Assembly: GCF_016765615.1 (NCBI RefSeq)
Contig: NZ_JAESWA010000029.1
Coordinates: 124,001-188,000, forward strand
DNA: 64,000 bases
Source: Clostridium paridis
Lineage (GTDB): Bacteria; Bacillota; Clostridia; Clostridiales; Clostridiaceae
Direction of reading: 5' to 3'
Shown here: positions 37,764-47,836 of the stretch, piece by piece
How the letters are laid out: each line of letters starts with the position of its first letter
Position numbering within the stretch: the first letter of the stretch is position 1
Made by a program: the position numbers and the translations under genes
The notes under the pieces: model-generated
Databases searched by the model: none
Seen by the model: only the letters and a program-made list of their open reading frames with translations
What the model was told of the DNA's origin: nothing

Positions 37764-37797
37764 GCTTCCGTACCATTGTGTAAGGAAGCTTTATTTC
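37764..37797 (+). terminator. Weak terminator between permease and response regulator
   Basis: GCTTCC / GGAAGC with a 14-base loop, then TTTATTT. It suggests that the regulator genes can be transcribed separately. Confidence 0.4.
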
Positions 37798-37858
37798 CAT
37801 TATATAGAGAAAAATTATATAATAAATCTATGGCTAAATAATTTAAGAGGTGATGGTA

Positions 37859-38551
37859 TTGAGTAAATTATTGTTAGTGGAAGATGATGAATCTTTAGCT
37901 ATCGGAATAGAATTTACACTTAAAGATGAAGGATATGAGGTTTTAAGGGCAAGTACATTAAAACAAGCGAATGTGTCTTTTCAAGCTGAGGAAATAGACT
38001 TAATTATTTTAGATGTCAATTTGCCAGATGGAAATGGATATGATTTATGTAGAGAAATTAGAAAGAAAAGCGATGTTCCAATAATGTTTTTAACTGCATT
38101 AGATGAAGAAGTAAATATAGTTTTAGGGCTAGAAATTGGTGGAGATGATTATATTACTAAACCATTTAGAGTTAGAGAACTTTTATCAAGAGTAAAAGCG
38201 CTATTAAGAAGAAATTCGAAAAACCTACCAACGGGAAATAAGCTGAGAAGTGGGGATTTAGAAATAGATACTTCTACAGCTTCAGTAAAAAAATTAGGAG
38301 AAGATATTACATTAACGGCACAAGAATATAAGCTTTTATTAACATTTCTATATAAGCCAGGAGTAATATTAAAGAGGGATGAAATATTAAAGGAACTTAT
38401 TGAGGGAGATGATGTTTTTTTTGATGAAAACACATTATCTGTATATATTAAGAGAATAAGAGAAAAAATTGAGGATGATTCTAAAGTTCCAGAATATATA
38501 ATTACTCAAAGAGGATTAGGATACATGTGGAATAAGGAAGTTACTCAGTAA
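37859..38551 (+). CDS. OmpR-family response regulator
   Basis: A 230-residue regulator. The receiver has the acidic pair in VEDDE, the phosphoacceptor Asp in LIILDVNLPDGNG, and Lys in YITKPFRVREL. The C-terminal winged helix includes LTAQEYKLLLTFL and LSVYIKRIREKI...ITQRGLGYMW. TTG at 37859 is the preferred start since agaggtga is five bases upstream; GTG 37850 and ATG 37853 overlap that site. It is paired with the kinase after 27 bases and probably controls the ABC exporter upstream. Confidence 0.93.
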   Translation: MSKLLLVEDDESLAIGIEFTLKDEGYEVLRASTLKQANVSFQAEEIDLIILDVNLPDGNGYDLCREIRKKSDVPIMFLTALDEEVNIVLGLEIGGDDYITKPFRVRELLSRVKALLRRNSKNLPTGNKLRSGDLEIDTSTASVKKLGEDITLTAQEYKLLLTFLYKPGVILKRDEILKELIEGDDVFFDENTLSVYIKRIREKIEDDSKVPEYIITQRGLGYMWNKEVTQ

Positions 38552-38578
38552 TAATGATTTAAAATAAGGAGTTAAAGT

Positions 38579-39820
38579 ATGAGAAAAGAGTTTGTTAATC
38601 CAGAAATAAAAATAAGCTCCGCAGTTCTTTTTCTAATAATATCAATTTTTTTATTAGTTACTGTTATAACACAGAGGCTTTATTATAATGGATTGAAAAG
38701 TAGCTACATAAAAACCTTAGGTGCTGTTACAGAAAAAGCGATAGATAAGAATCCTGAACTTGAAAAAGAGCTAGTACCTTTAGTAACTAAAGGAATTACT
38801 AAGGAAGATGAATCTAGAGGAGCTGAATTTTTAAATCAATATGGGTTAAATACAGAACTAGAGAATAACTTATTTCCTTATTTAAGTGAAAACAATATTT
38901 TAGAGAACAATTTTATAATAATAGAATTTTTAGTTATGAGTATAGTTTTACTAATCTTTAACTTTTTTCAATATAAGGTATTTTACAAGAAAATAGGCTC
39001 ATTAATAACTGGAGCTAAAAAAGTAATAGAAGGAGACTATTATTTGCCTATAAGTGAACATAAGGAAGGGGAATTATCAAAGCTTGCAGTATCATTTAAC
39101 TCTATGAGAGAGATTATAAGAAATAATATAAATGAATTAAGTAAAGAAAAACAATTTTTAGTGGATTTACTTTCAGATATATCACATCAATTAAAAACAC
39201 CTCTATCATCAATGATTGTATATAATGATATCATGCTAAATAAAGAATTAAGCATAGAACAAAGAAGAACTTTTTTATTAAATAATCAAAATCAACTAAA
39301 TAGGATGAATTGGTTAATTCAAAGTATACTTAAGTTAGCTAAGCTTGATGCTAAGGCAATCGAGCTTGAAAAAGAAGAACAAAGTTTAAATGAGACAATT
39401 GAAGAAGCTATTGAGGTATTGCAAAGTAAAGCTCTTGAAAGAGAAGTTAGGATTCACTTTAATTCTGATAAAGAGGTAAAGTTAGAGTATGATAGATTAT
39501 GGCTTCAAGAAGCATTTATAAATATAATCAAAAATGGAATTGAACACACAGATAATGGGGGAGAAATAAGTATAGATGTTTTTGAAAATCCAATATATAA
39601 GAAAGTAATTATTGAGGATAATGGAGAAGGGATAGATAAAGAAGATTTACCTAATATATTCAAAAGATTTTATAAAGGAAAAACTTCAAGAAATAGTGAT
39701 TCAGTTGGAATAGGATTAGCATTAGGTAAATCCATAGTAGAATCACATAATGGATATATTGAAGTAATGAGTCAAAAAGGAAAGGGAACAAGGTTTACCA
39801 TAATATTCCTAAAATATTGA
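38579..39820 (+). CDS. Sensor histidine kinase
   Basis: A 413-residue kinase. Two membrane segments (about 16-33 and 117-138) flank an external loop of about 80 residues; HAMP follows (about 140-195). The H-box is DISHQLKTPLSSM (phosphorylated His about 204), the N-box is IIKNGIEHTDNGG, and ATP-binding glycines are in EDNGEGI and SVGIGLALGKSI. It phosphorylates the adjacent regulator. The signal is unknown, perhaps a peptide antibiotic handled by the ABC exporter. Confidence 0.93.
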   Translation: MRKEFVNPEIKISSAVLFLIISIFLLVTVITQRLYYNGLKSSYIKTLGAVTEKAIDKNPELEKELVPLVTKGITKEDESRGAEFLNQYGLNTELENNLFPYLSENNILENNFIIIEFLVMSIVLLIFNFFQYKVFYKKIGSLITGAKKVIEGDYYLPISEHKEGELSKLAVSFNSMREIIRNNINELSKEKQFLVDLLSDISHQLKTPLSSMIVYNDIMLNKELSIEQRRTFLLNNQNQLNRMNWLIQSILKLAKLDAKAIELEKEEQSLNETIEEAIEVLQSKALEREVRIHFNSDKEVKLEYDRLWLQEAFINIIKNGIEHTDNGGEISIDVFENPIYKKVIIEDNGEGIDKEDLPNIFKRFYKGKTSRNSDSVGIGLALGKSIVESHNGYIEVMSQKGKGTRFTIIFLKY

Positions 39821-39934
39821 TAATTTTAAGCTTTTAGGAATAATAATGAAGTAGAGTAATATATCATAATTTGAAAATGTAACGATTTTATGTTATGATA
39901 AAATGGTAAATTTTTATAAAATGGAGGAAAGATA

Positions 39935-41260
39935 ATGGAATCAGATCCTGACCCTGCGAACGTAATTTCGCAATTGATACTAATAGCAATACTTACTCTT
40001 TTGAATGCATTTTTTTCATCAGCAGAGATGGCTATTGTATCACTAAATAAGAACAAAATAAAAATTCTTTCAGAAGAAGGAAATAAAAAGGCACAGTTAC
40101 TTGAAAGGCTTATGCAGGAGCCTACAAAATTTTTGTCTACAGTACAAGTAGGAATTACCCTTGCTGGATTTTTCTCAAGTGCATCTGCAGCTACTGGTGT
40201 TTCAGAAGATTTAGGAAATGTTTTAACAGCTATTAATGTTCCTTATAGTAGACAAATTGCATTAGTACTTGTAACAATAGTACTTTCATACATTACACTT
40301 GTTTTTGGAGAATTGTATCCAAAGAGGGTGGCTTTGAAAAAGTCAGAAACTATTGCAATGTTCTCTGTTAGACCAATATTATTTGTGTCAAAATTAACAG
40401 TGCCATTTGTAAAGTTATTATCAGTATCTACAAATGTATTACTTAGAATTACTGGAATGAACAGTAATGACTTAGAGGAGAAGGTTTCTAAGGAAGAAAT
40501 CAAATCCTTAGTAGAAGTTGGACAAGAACATGGAGTAATTAATGAAACTGAAAAAGAAATGATAGATAGTATATTTGAGTTTGATGATATATTAGCTGAA
40601 GAGGTTATGACTCCAAGAACTGAGGTATACTTAATTAATATAGATAGACCATTAATTGAATATCTTGACGAACTTTTAGATGAGAAGTATTCAAGAATTC
40701 CAGTATTTGAAGGGGACAGTGACAATATAATAGGTATACTCTACATGAAAGATTTTATAATTGAAGCACGTAAAGTAGGCTTTGAGAATGTGGATATAAG
40801 AAAGATACTACATCCAGCATATTTTGTACTTGAAAGAAAAAATATAGATGAATTATTCAAAGAACTTCAAAGTACAAAAACCCATATGGCAATACTGGTA
40901 GATGAATATGGTGGTTTTTCAGGAATAGTAACTATAGAAGATTTGATTGAAGAAGTCATGGGAAATATAGATGATGAATATGATGAAGATGAACCAGATA
41001 TAAAAAAAATAGATAATAATACCTATATTGTTAATGGACTAGTTCCTGTAGATGAACTTAATGAAAGTCTTAATTTAGAATTAGATTCTGATTCAGATGA
41101 TTATGATACATTAAGCGGACTTTTAATTAATATAATTGGACATATACCTAATGAGGGTGACCAAGATATTATTGAGCATAAAGATATAATCTTTAAGATA
41201 GAGGAAGTAAAAGAAAAAAGAATTAAAAAAGTAAGGATTTCTTTGGGGAATCCTGTGTAG
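39935..41260 (+). CDS. CNNM/HlyC-CorC-family membrane protein
   Basis: A 441-residue protein. The DUF21 membrane domain covers about 1-190 (LNAFFSSAEMAIVSLNKNKI; VQVGITLAGFFSSASAATGV). A CBS pair covers about 215-335 (VMTPRTEVYLINID; TKTHMAILVDEYGGFSGIVTIEDLIEE), and the CorC_HlyC C-terminal domain is about 350-435. Relatives are linked to magnesium or cobalt efflux; the old name hemolysin is misleading. No magnesium riboswitch was recognised in the 114-base leader. Confidence 0.92.
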   Translation: MESDPDPANVISQLILIAILTLLNAFFSSAEMAIVSLNKNKIKILSEEGNKKAQLLERLMQEPTKFLSTVQVGITLAGFFSSASAATGVSEDLGNVLTAINVPYSRQIALVLVTIVLSYITLVFGELYPKRVALKKSETIAMFSVRPILFVSKLTVPFVKLLSVSTNVLLRITGMNSNDLEEKVSKEEIKSLVEVGQEHGVINETEKEMIDSIFEFDDILAEEVMTPRTEVYLINIDRPLIEYLDELLDEKYSRIPVFEGDSDNIIGILYMKDFIIEARKVGFENVDIRKILHPAYFVLERKNIDELFKELQSTKTHMAILVDEYGGFSGIVTIEDLIEEVMGNIDDEYDEDEPDIKKIDNNTYIVNGLVPVDELNESLNLELDSDSDDYDTLSGLLINIIGHIPNEGDQDIIEHKDIIFKIEEVKEKRIKKVRISLGNPV

Positions 41261-41271
41261 ATTGAATGAGG

Positions 41272-41303
41272 AAGGTTAAGAAAGAGATTTCTTAATCTTT
41301 TTT
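41272..41303 (+). terminator. Terminator after the CNNM gene
   Basis: AAGGTTAAGAAA / TTTCTTAATCTT, loop GAGA, then TTTT. Confidence 0.88.
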
Positions 41304-41364
41304 ATTTAGTTTAAAGGAAATGATAAAATGATATATAATTAAATTAGGAATAAAAAGGAGGATA

Positions 41365-43419
41365 TTGTTTAAAGTGGAAGGTAAGAATGTGAAGAAAAAT
41401 GTAATAATTGGCGTTGCTATTATTGTAACCATATCAATATGTCTAACACTTATTTATTTTTTAAAGTATAAGAATAAAAATGTGGAGACTGTAAGTAAAT
41501 TCTACTTATATAAAGAAAATAATAATAATAATGAGATATATACATTGGATAAAGAAAATAAAGAAACTAAACTAGATGAAGGAAGTGCTCAAATAGTTTA
41601 TGATGAAAAACTTAATAAATATATAGGCATTAATTATAATGGAGAATTATATTTAATTGATGAAAAAGGTGAAAAAGAAAATATCGATTCAAATGCAGAT
41701 ATTAATTACTTAGAAAGCAGAGATGGAGCTATTTATTATCTTTCAAAAGATGGAAGGTTAATGATGAAAGAAGTAGATAAAAAGCCAGCATTAGTTGCAG
41801 AAGATAAGATTTCAACTTTTTATTTGCAAGGAAAGGATTTAATTTATTATTATGATGATAAGAGAATACTTCATGTATTAAAAGATAATAAGGAAATTTT
41901 TAAAACAGAGAAAGCAGTGGGTTTCTGTAAGTTTAATTATGAAAGCAGTTTTTTTATTTATAGCATGAATAGTAACTGTTACTATGTGGACTTAAATGAA
42001 AAAGATATAAAACCAAATGTACTTAAGGATGTACCAAGTCTAATACTCTTAGAGGAATTTATAAAAGACAAGGATTTTATATATAATACGATTGATGCAA
42101 AAAGTAGTAGATTAAATCTATATGTGAAAAAGTACGATGAAAAACCAGAATTATTAGCAGATAGAGTGACATTTGACTGTATATCAGATGATAAAAAAGG
42201 AGTTTATTATATTAACGATATTAAGGCATTATATTATAAAGGCTTTGATGATAAAGAATCCGTTAAGATAATGGATAATATAGTATATTTAAAGATAATT
42301 GACAAAAATACAATACTTACTAAGTCAGTAGATGGAAAGTTGAGTATAGTAAAGAATAATAAAGAAATAACTGAATTTGGAGATGTTATAGATGAATATG
42401 GAAGCTATGATGTTTACCTAGATTCAGTTGCAATGATAAAATCTAAAAATAGAGAGTTATATATTGGGAAAAAAAGTATAGCTGATAATGTTAAATCCTT
42501 CAAGGTAAATGGAAGTGATTTATGCTATATAACTGAGGATAACGAAATATATCTCATAAAGAACGGGAAAAAGCCAGAATTAGTTATAAAAGACGCAAAA
42601 AAATATAGTAAGATATTATTAAATGATAAGATAATATTTACAAATGTATTTGATATGTCAGATTTAGAAGGGTATTGGATCGGAGATAATAATTCTAGTT
42701 TTGCAGCTCATTTTACCCTAGAAAGTTATGAATATTTAACAGGCTATAGAGGAAAAACATTCTTTAATGTAAAGAAGTTAATCAGAGAAAATAATAAAAG
42801 CATAAGATTGCAAATAAGTGAAGATGATCCTTTGGACTCAATTGGTGTTAAGAAATTAGATGACGAAAAGATTGATGTTGGGGGAAGCATATTAAAAAAA
42901 TCCGACAAAGAGACATATGAAAGATTTATGGAACTCACAGACAAACAATTGGAGAAATTTCTCCCTATGGCAAATGCATATTTCAATTCTCAAGCAAATT
43001 TTAACCAGGCTATTACAGAAAAAGGTATGGTTTATTTTGAATATACTGATAAAAATAATCCAAGTAAATTAATTTATATTGATGAGTCAGGAAAGATATT
43101 TAAGGATTCACCTTCAGGAAAAGAAGTGAATGTGAATGAGAAAAACAATAGTGGAAATTCACAGAATTCGAACAATAGTGGACAATCTAAGTACAGTGAT
43201 ATAAGTAGTGATGAATTAAAAAAACTAAATGATAAAGCAAATGAAGAACTAATGGGAACAGCTTATTTAGAGGAGGAAATTAATTATAAGGATAAGAAGT
43301 ATTATAAGTTTGTAAGCACTAGTAATAAAAACTCTAATATATACATTGATAAAGACGGAAAATGTTATAATGATGGTGGAAGCATTGAAAAATATGGGTT
43401 GCTCCCAATTAAAAATTAA
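41365..43419 (+). CDS. Membrane-anchored hypothetical protein with propeller-like repeats
   Basis: A 684-residue protein I do not recognise. One N-terminal membrane helix (about 12-32) anchors a large external part. Residues 45-440 show repeated short units such as IYTLDKENKET, LYLIDEKGEKE, IYYLSKDGRLMMKEV, YLIKNGKKPEL, like DUF5050-type beta-propellers. Residues about 575-680 contain two copies of a related module (FEYTDKNNPSKLIYIDESGK and FVSTSNKNSNIYIDKDGK) joined by a Ser/Asn-rich linker. Start is uncertain: TTG 41365 lies three bases after aaggagg, GTG 41374 is also possible. It is expressed alone. Confidence 0.6.
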   Translation: MFKVEGKNVKKNVIIGVAIIVTISICLTLIYFLKYKNKNVETVSKFYLYKENNNNNEIYTLDKENKETKLDEGSAQIVYDEKLNKYIGINYNGELYLIDEKGEKENIDSNADINYLESRDGAIYYLSKDGRLMMKEVDKKPALVAEDKISTFYLQGKDLIYYYDDKRILHVLKDNKEIFKTEKAVGFCKFNYESSFFIYSMNSNCYYVDLNEKDIKPNVLKDVPSLILLEEFIKDKDFIYNTIDAKSSRLNLYVKKYDEKPELLADRVTFDCISDDKKGVYYINDIKALYYKGFDDKESVKIMDNIVYLKIIDKNTILTKSVDGKLSIVKNNKEITEFGDVIDEYGSYDVYLDSVAMIKSKNRELYIGKKSIADNVKSFKVNGSDLCYITEDNEIYLIKNGKKPELVIKDAKKYSKILLNDKIIFTNVFDMSDLEGYWIGDNNSSFAAHFTLESYEYLTGYRGKTFFNVKKLIRENNKSIRLQISEDDPLDSIGVKKLDDEKIDVGGSILKKSDKETYERFMELTDKQLEKFLPMANAYFNSQANFNQAITEKGMVYFEYTDKNNPSKLIYIDESGKIFKDSPSGKEVNVNEKNNSGNSQNSNNSGQSKYSDISSDELKKLNDKANEELMGTAYLEEEINYKDKKYYKFVSTSNKNSNIYIDKDGKCYNDGGSIEKYGLLPIKN

Positions 43420-43437
43420 ATAATTACGTATATAGAT

Positions 43438-43484
43438 AAAAAAGTCCTACAAATATCAAATTTTTCATATTTGTGGGGCTTTTC
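43438..43484 (+). terminator. Terminator before the chemoreceptor gene
   Basis: A long stem of AAAAAGTCC.ACAAATAT with ATATTTGT.GGGCTTTT and a 10-base loop. A spurious upstream extension of the next gene would run through it. Confidence 0.85.
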
Positions 43485-43586
43485 GTTTGTGCTAAGATTA
43501 TATTGTGCATGAAAACGTATAGATTTGTCTTATTAAGACATAGGTATTTAAGTTTTTTCATTAGCTTAATTAAGGAGGCAGATATT

Positions 43587-45302
43587 ATGAATTGGTTTAA
43601 GAACCTAAGAATATCTCAAAAGCTCATACCAACATATATACTTATAGCTCTTTTCATTGGACTTGTAGGGTTTATAGGACTACAGGATATGTCTAAGATT
43701 AATTCAAATGCAGTAGAGATGCATGATTATAATTTAGAGTCCATAAAAGCAATGACTACAATAAAGCAAGATGTTGCTGATATAGATTCAGATTTACTAA
43801 AGCTAACTTATCAAAATTTGAGTACAGATGAAAAAGCAAAATTAACAAAAGAAATCTATCAGTTAAGAGCATCTGATGATGATTTAATTAAAAATTATGA
43901 AGAGAAATTATTATCCAAGGAACAAGCGGATATATTCAGTCAAATGAAAGAGAATCTAAAGAAATTTAGAGATTCTGGAAGCAGAGTAATGCAATATTCA
44001 GTTATAAATAATAGTGATGAAGTAAATAAATCTTATTCTGAGGTTACAGAAGCAAAAGTTAGCTTATATGATAATTTTAATAAAATTATAGAAATGAATA
44101 CTGTACAAGCTGATAATTCATATAAACAAAATAATGAAGTATTTTCTATTTCTAAAATAGTTATGATAGCTATAACAATAGTAGGCCTTATATTTGCAAT
44201 TTTAATTGGAATTATTATATCTATGTTTATATCTAAAAATATGCAGGAACTTTTAAAATTTGCAAAATTGATAGGTGAGGGAAATCTAACTGGAAAAATA
44301 AAAAATGACACAAATGATGAAATAGGGGGAGTTGCAAAAGCTTTGAATAATGCGTCCCTAAATATTAGGAATCTAGTTTCAGAAATTATAAATAGTTCAA
44401 GTGAAATTAATTCAAATAGTAAGAAATTATCAATTGTTACTGAAGAGGTATCAGCAAAAATGGATATTGTTAATATATCCACGGAAGAAATAACAAAAGG
44501 GGTTCAAGACTTGAGTGCTACAGCTGAAGAGGTTGGGGCTTCAACTGAAGAAATAAGCTTAACAACCAATTTACTAGCAAATAGAGCGAAAGAAGCGGAA
44601 ATATCGGTAAATAGTATTAAAGAAAGAGCATTTAATATAAAACAGAAGGCATCTAAAAGTATTGAAGATGGAAATAGAATTTATAGTATTAATCATAGTA
44701 ATATTACTAAAGCCATTGAAGAAGTTAAGGTAGTTGAGGATGTAAAAGAAATGGCTAATTCAATTGGAGAAATAGCAGAGCAAACCAATTTACTAGCTCT
44801 CAATGCAGCAATAGAAGCAGCAAGAGCAGGGGAGCAAGGAAAAGGATTCGCAGTTGTAGCTGATGAAGTCAGAAGATTAGCTGAGCAATCAGCAAATACA
44901 GTTTCAGAAATCCAAAATACAATTAAGAAAATAGGAATCGCTGTGAGAAATTTATCTGAAAGTGGAGAAGATGTTCTTAATTATATGGATAATAATGTGA
45001 AACCAATTTATGAATTATTGATGAGCACAGGAATACAATACGAGAAAGATGCTGAATTTGTTAATGATATGGTAGTAGAAATATCACAATCCACAAAACA
45101 AATGAATGAAGTAGTAGAGCAAGTAAGTAAAGCTATAGAGATTGTATCTCAAACTGCTGAGGAATCATCAGCAGGAACACAAGAAATATCTAATAGTGTA
45201 GCAGAAATAACTCATTCAATAAATAGCATTGCAAAGTCTACACAGTCTCAAGCAGAGCAATCACAAATATTAAAGAATATGGTTCAAAAGTTCAAAATAT
45301 AG
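43587..45302 (+). CDS. Methyl-accepting chemotaxis protein, 4-helix-bundle sensor
   Basis: A 571-residue receptor. Membrane helix 1 is about 11-30, a helical ligand domain of the 4HB type covers about 32-185, and helix 2 is about 188-212. HAMP follows (about 213-265, [14 protein letters not shown]) and then the signalling domain with tip [24 protein letters not shown] at 43587 is chosen because aaggagg (43572-43578) is well placed; an open frame 38 codons longer runs through a terminator. The ligand is unknown. Confidence 0.93.
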   Translation: MNWFKNLRISQKLIPTYILIALFIGLVGFIGLQDMSKINSNAVEMHDYNLESIKAMTTIKQDVADIDSDLLKLTYQNLSTDEKAKLTKEIYQLRASDDDLIKNYEEKLLSKEQADIFSQMKENLKKFRDSGSRVMQYSVINNSDEVNKSYSEVTEAKVSLYDNFNKIIEMNTVQADNSYKQNNEVFSISKIVMIAITIVGLIFAILIGIIISMFISKNMQELLKFAKLIGEGNLTGKIKNDTNDEIGGVAKALNNASLNIRNLVSEIINSSSEINSNSKKLSIVTEEVSAKMDIVNISTEEITKGVQDLSATAEEVGASTEEISLTTNLLANRAKEAEISVNSIKERAFNIKQKASKSIEDGNRIYSINHSNITKAIEEVKVVEDVKEMANSIGEIAEQTNLLALNAAIEAARAGEQGKGFAVVADEVRRLAEQSANTVSEIQNTIKKIGIAVRNLSESGEDVLNYMDNNVKPIYELLMSTGIQYEKDAEFVNDMVVEISQSTKQMNEVVEQVSKAIEIVSQTAEESSAGTQEISNSVAEITHSINSIAKSTQSQAEQSQILKNMVQKFKI

Positions 45303-45412
45303 ATTAATAGATGGATATCTAAGAGTAGTACTTGAGGATATTCATTTTTTTCATCACAATTAGACGTTATATGCTATAATTGTTAATAGATATTTTACTG
45401 GGGGTTCTACTG

Positions 45413-46588
45413 ATGCTAGAGAGAAAAAACAAATTCACTATTAAAAGGATGAATAAAACACTTTACATGAATAGTGAGCAAAGAAACTTTTTTAATAATA
45501 AGGTTTCATTAATAGTTGATTCATTAGTTGATTCACATAAGTTAAATAAAAGAGAATTTTTACAAAAGATTTTTAACGCAGCCTTTAAGCTTATACCAGA
45601 AGCTGAAAAGGGATCCTTTTATGAACTGAATGGAGACAAATATATCCCTATTTTTTTACAAGGCTATGATTATAGTATAATAAAAAGTTTGGAGTTAAGT
45701 GTTGATGAAGCTTTTAATGATTATGAATGTTCAAGTTTTTCAGATATAGATGCATATGAAGTGCATATTTCTGAGCGAAATGATAGTAGGTATAGTGAAG
45801 AGACTATTGAAATATTTAAAAAATTAGGAACGTACACGGATTTTACTTGTTTGTATGCACCAATACATGTAAATGGAATGAATTTAGGAGTAATATGTCT
45901 AGATAATTTTAATAAAACTGGATTTTCTAAGATGTCAAAAAAGATTCTTAAATTTTATGCTCAGTTAATTTCGAACTTTTATGCAGAGAAAATTAATAGA
46001 GAGAATGAAACTAAAAAGAATCAAGAAATAGTTACAGCATTAATATCCGCAATTGAAATTAAAGATATATATACAGAAGGCCATGCAAAGCGTGTTAAAG
46101 ACTATAGTATTGCACTGGCTAGAGAATTGAATTTATCTGAAGAATTAATAAAAGATATTGGAACAGCAGCTATTTTACATGATGTAGGCAAGATTGGTAT
46201 ACCTAATGAAATTCTAATAAAAAAGGGAAAGCTTACTGAAGAAGAATATGAAATCATAAAGGAACATCCTTTATATACAAAAAAAGATTTAGAGAAAATT
46301 AGTGGGTTTGGTAAAATAGTAAACTATGCATATCATCATCATGAAAGATATGATGGACATGGATATCCAGAAGGATTAAAGGGTGATGAGATTCCATTTC
46401 CTGCCCAAATTATTCAGTTAGCTGATTCTTATGATGCAATAACATCAAAAAGATCTTATCGTGATGCTAAAACATCAGAAGAGGCACTAGAAATAATTAA
46501 AATTGAGTCAGGAAAGCAATTTAATCCTGAAATAGTAGGTGTAGCCTTAAGAGTTTTCGGAACACATAAATTAAATAATGAAGCTTGA
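45413..46588 (+). CDS. HD-GYP domain protein with N-terminal GAF-like sensor
   Basis: A 391-residue soluble protein. Residues about 25-195 resemble a GAF domain (FTCLYAPIHVNGMNLGVICLD). The HD-GYP phosphodiesterase domain covers about 205-385, with HAKRVKDYS, the metal pair in LHDVGKIGIP, HHHERYDGHGYPEGLKGDEIP and QLADSYDAITSKR. All catalytic residues for c-di-GMP hydrolysis to pGpG or GMP are present. ATG 45413 follows ctggggg; an extended -10, TGCTATAAT, ends at 45380. It may counter the GGDEF-EAL enzyme at 20767 (inference). Confidence 0.92.
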   Translation: MLERKNKFTIKRMNKTLYMNSEQRNFFNNKVSLIVDSLVDSHKLNKREFLQKIFNAAFKLIPEAEKGSFYELNGDKYIPIFLQGYDYSIIKSLELSVDEAFNDYECSSFSDIDAYEVHISERNDSRYSEETIEIFKKLGTYTDFTCLYAPIHVNGMNLGVICLDNFNKTGFSKMSKKILKFYAQLISNFYAEKINRENETKKNQEIVTALISAIEIKDIYTEGHAKRVKDYSIALARELNLSEELIKDIGTAAILHDVGKIGIPNEILIKKGKLTEEEYEIIKEHPLYTKKDLEKISGFGKIVNYAYHHHERYDGHGYPEGLKGDEIPFPAQIIQLADSYDAITSKRSYRDAKTSEEALEIIKIESGKQFNPEIVGVALRVFGTHKLNNEA

Positions 46589-46594
46589 TAATCT

Positions 46595-46629
46595 AAAAAG
46601 ATGCGTTTATTAATAAGCGCATCTTTTTT
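46595..46629. terminator. Bidirectional terminator between HD-GYP and germination permease genes
   Basis: AAAAAGATGCG / CGCATCTTTTT with a TTATTAATAA-containing loop. The minus-strand gene ends inside its right arm. Confidence 0.9.
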
Positions 46630-47728
46630 AGTATTTACTAATTAGTTGATTTTTCTTAATCCTCCAATTAAACAAAAAGAATGTAATGAAAGGATTTAAT
46701 ACAAAGTTAATCAAACATATATACTCATAATAGTTTAGCAGCTTAAATAAAATAAGAGAATTTTTAGTTGTAAAGTAAGCTCCAGCTATAATAAAGATAG
46801 TTAGAATATAGCTTGCATATTTAGTATGTTTTTCTTTGAGATTATATAGCTTTAGTATAGATAATAGCGCATAAAAAGTAATTATATATTTTAATAACCA
46901 ACCATCAATGATTTGAAAAATAACATAAAGCTCACCAAATTCTAAAAATTGAAAGTAGCTTATTAGCTGAGTTTGTAGTAGTTTAGTGTAGTTCATTGAC
47001 ATGACCCTAGTAGGACCAAAGGTCATTATGATACCAGAAACAGAGATTATTTGCATTTGTATTAATATTAGGAGGGCTATAATAACATACTTAATAATTT
47101 TATTTTTCGAATCAGTAATTTTTGAAATGTAAGGTAAAGCTATGGAAACAGTACCATAGAGACCTAAAGTTTTTAGAATGCAAATAATAAAACCTCCATT
47201 AATTCCATGTTCTAAGATAGGAAATAAGTATGATATATGTTTATATTTAGATGTTAGCATTCCAAGGTTAATACCTGCCAGTGATATAAGTACAATACCT
47301 ATTATTGTAACTGTTACAATGGCTACAATATCTTTATTTATAGTATAGAGTAATGGAATGGTAAAAAATAAAATAAGAAACCAGTTTGGGGTTTCTAAAA
47401 GCATATTTTCATGCATTGAGTCAGATTCCACAGAAGCACATTCAATCAAAGTAAGCAAAAGAGTTAGTAAGAATAGTATAAAAAAAGCATTGCCTAAATA
47501 TTTACCTAACGCAGTTTGGTATATTTCTTTTATATTATAAGAATTATTTTTTCTCCAAACTCCTATTACGTATAAAAAGTAGAAGAAAATGATTATAGAG
47601 GATATTATTATTGCTATCCAGCTATCTCTTGCTCCATTTTTCACATATGTTGATGGATAGGTTTTTAATGAAACTATGGATACGCCTAGAATCAAAAATA
47701 GAAAGTGTCTAGGAGAGAATTTATCCAT
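46628..47728 (-). CDS. gerKB: Spore germination permease, GerKB/GerAB type
   Basis: A 366-residue protein with ten hydrophobic segments of the endospore germination permease family (APC fold). The start MDKFSPRHFLFLILGVSIV, the segment NGARDSWIAIIISSIIIF and the central GRPTRV-like MTFGPTRVMSMNYTKLLQ are diagnostic. It binds germinant in the spore inner membrane. It is transcribed away from gerKA-gerKC, an arrangement known from C. perfringens. The ribosome site is aaggaggc on the minus strand. Confidence 0.88.
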   Translation of the reverse strand: MDKFSPRHFLFLILGVSIVSLKTYPSTYVKNGARDSWIAIIISSIIIFFYFLYVIGVWRKNNSYNIKEIYQTALGKYLGNAFFILFLLTLLLTLIECASVESDSMHENMLLETPNWFLILFFTIPLLYTINKDIVAIVTVTIIGIVLISLAGINLGMLTSKYKHISYLFPILEHGINGGFIICILKTLGLYGTVSIALPYISKITDSKNKIIKYVIIALLILIQMQIISVSGIIMTFGPTRVMSMNYTKLLQTQLISYFQFLEFGELYVIFQIIDGWLLKYIITFYALLSILKLYNLKEKHTKYASYILTIFIIAGAYFTTKNSLILFKLLNYYEYICLINFVLNPFITFFLFNWRIKKNQLISKY

Positions 47729-47836
47729 ATGGTGCCTCCTTAAGTATGTAGTTTATGAAATATTTACAAAAGTATTATCTGCAAGATAATGAATATTATT
47801 ACACCACTAGTAAGAAAATAAATTTGGTGATGAAAT

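Noticed and set aside
39821-39934. Magnesium (M-box) riboswitch before the CNNM gene
   Set aside because: The leader is only about 114 bases and shows none of the conserved M-box blocks.
43473-43586. 38-codon N-terminal extension of the chemoreceptor gene
   Set aside because: It runs through the terminator hairpin at 43438-43484 and lacks a ribosome site; aaggagg at 43572 fits the ATG at 43587.
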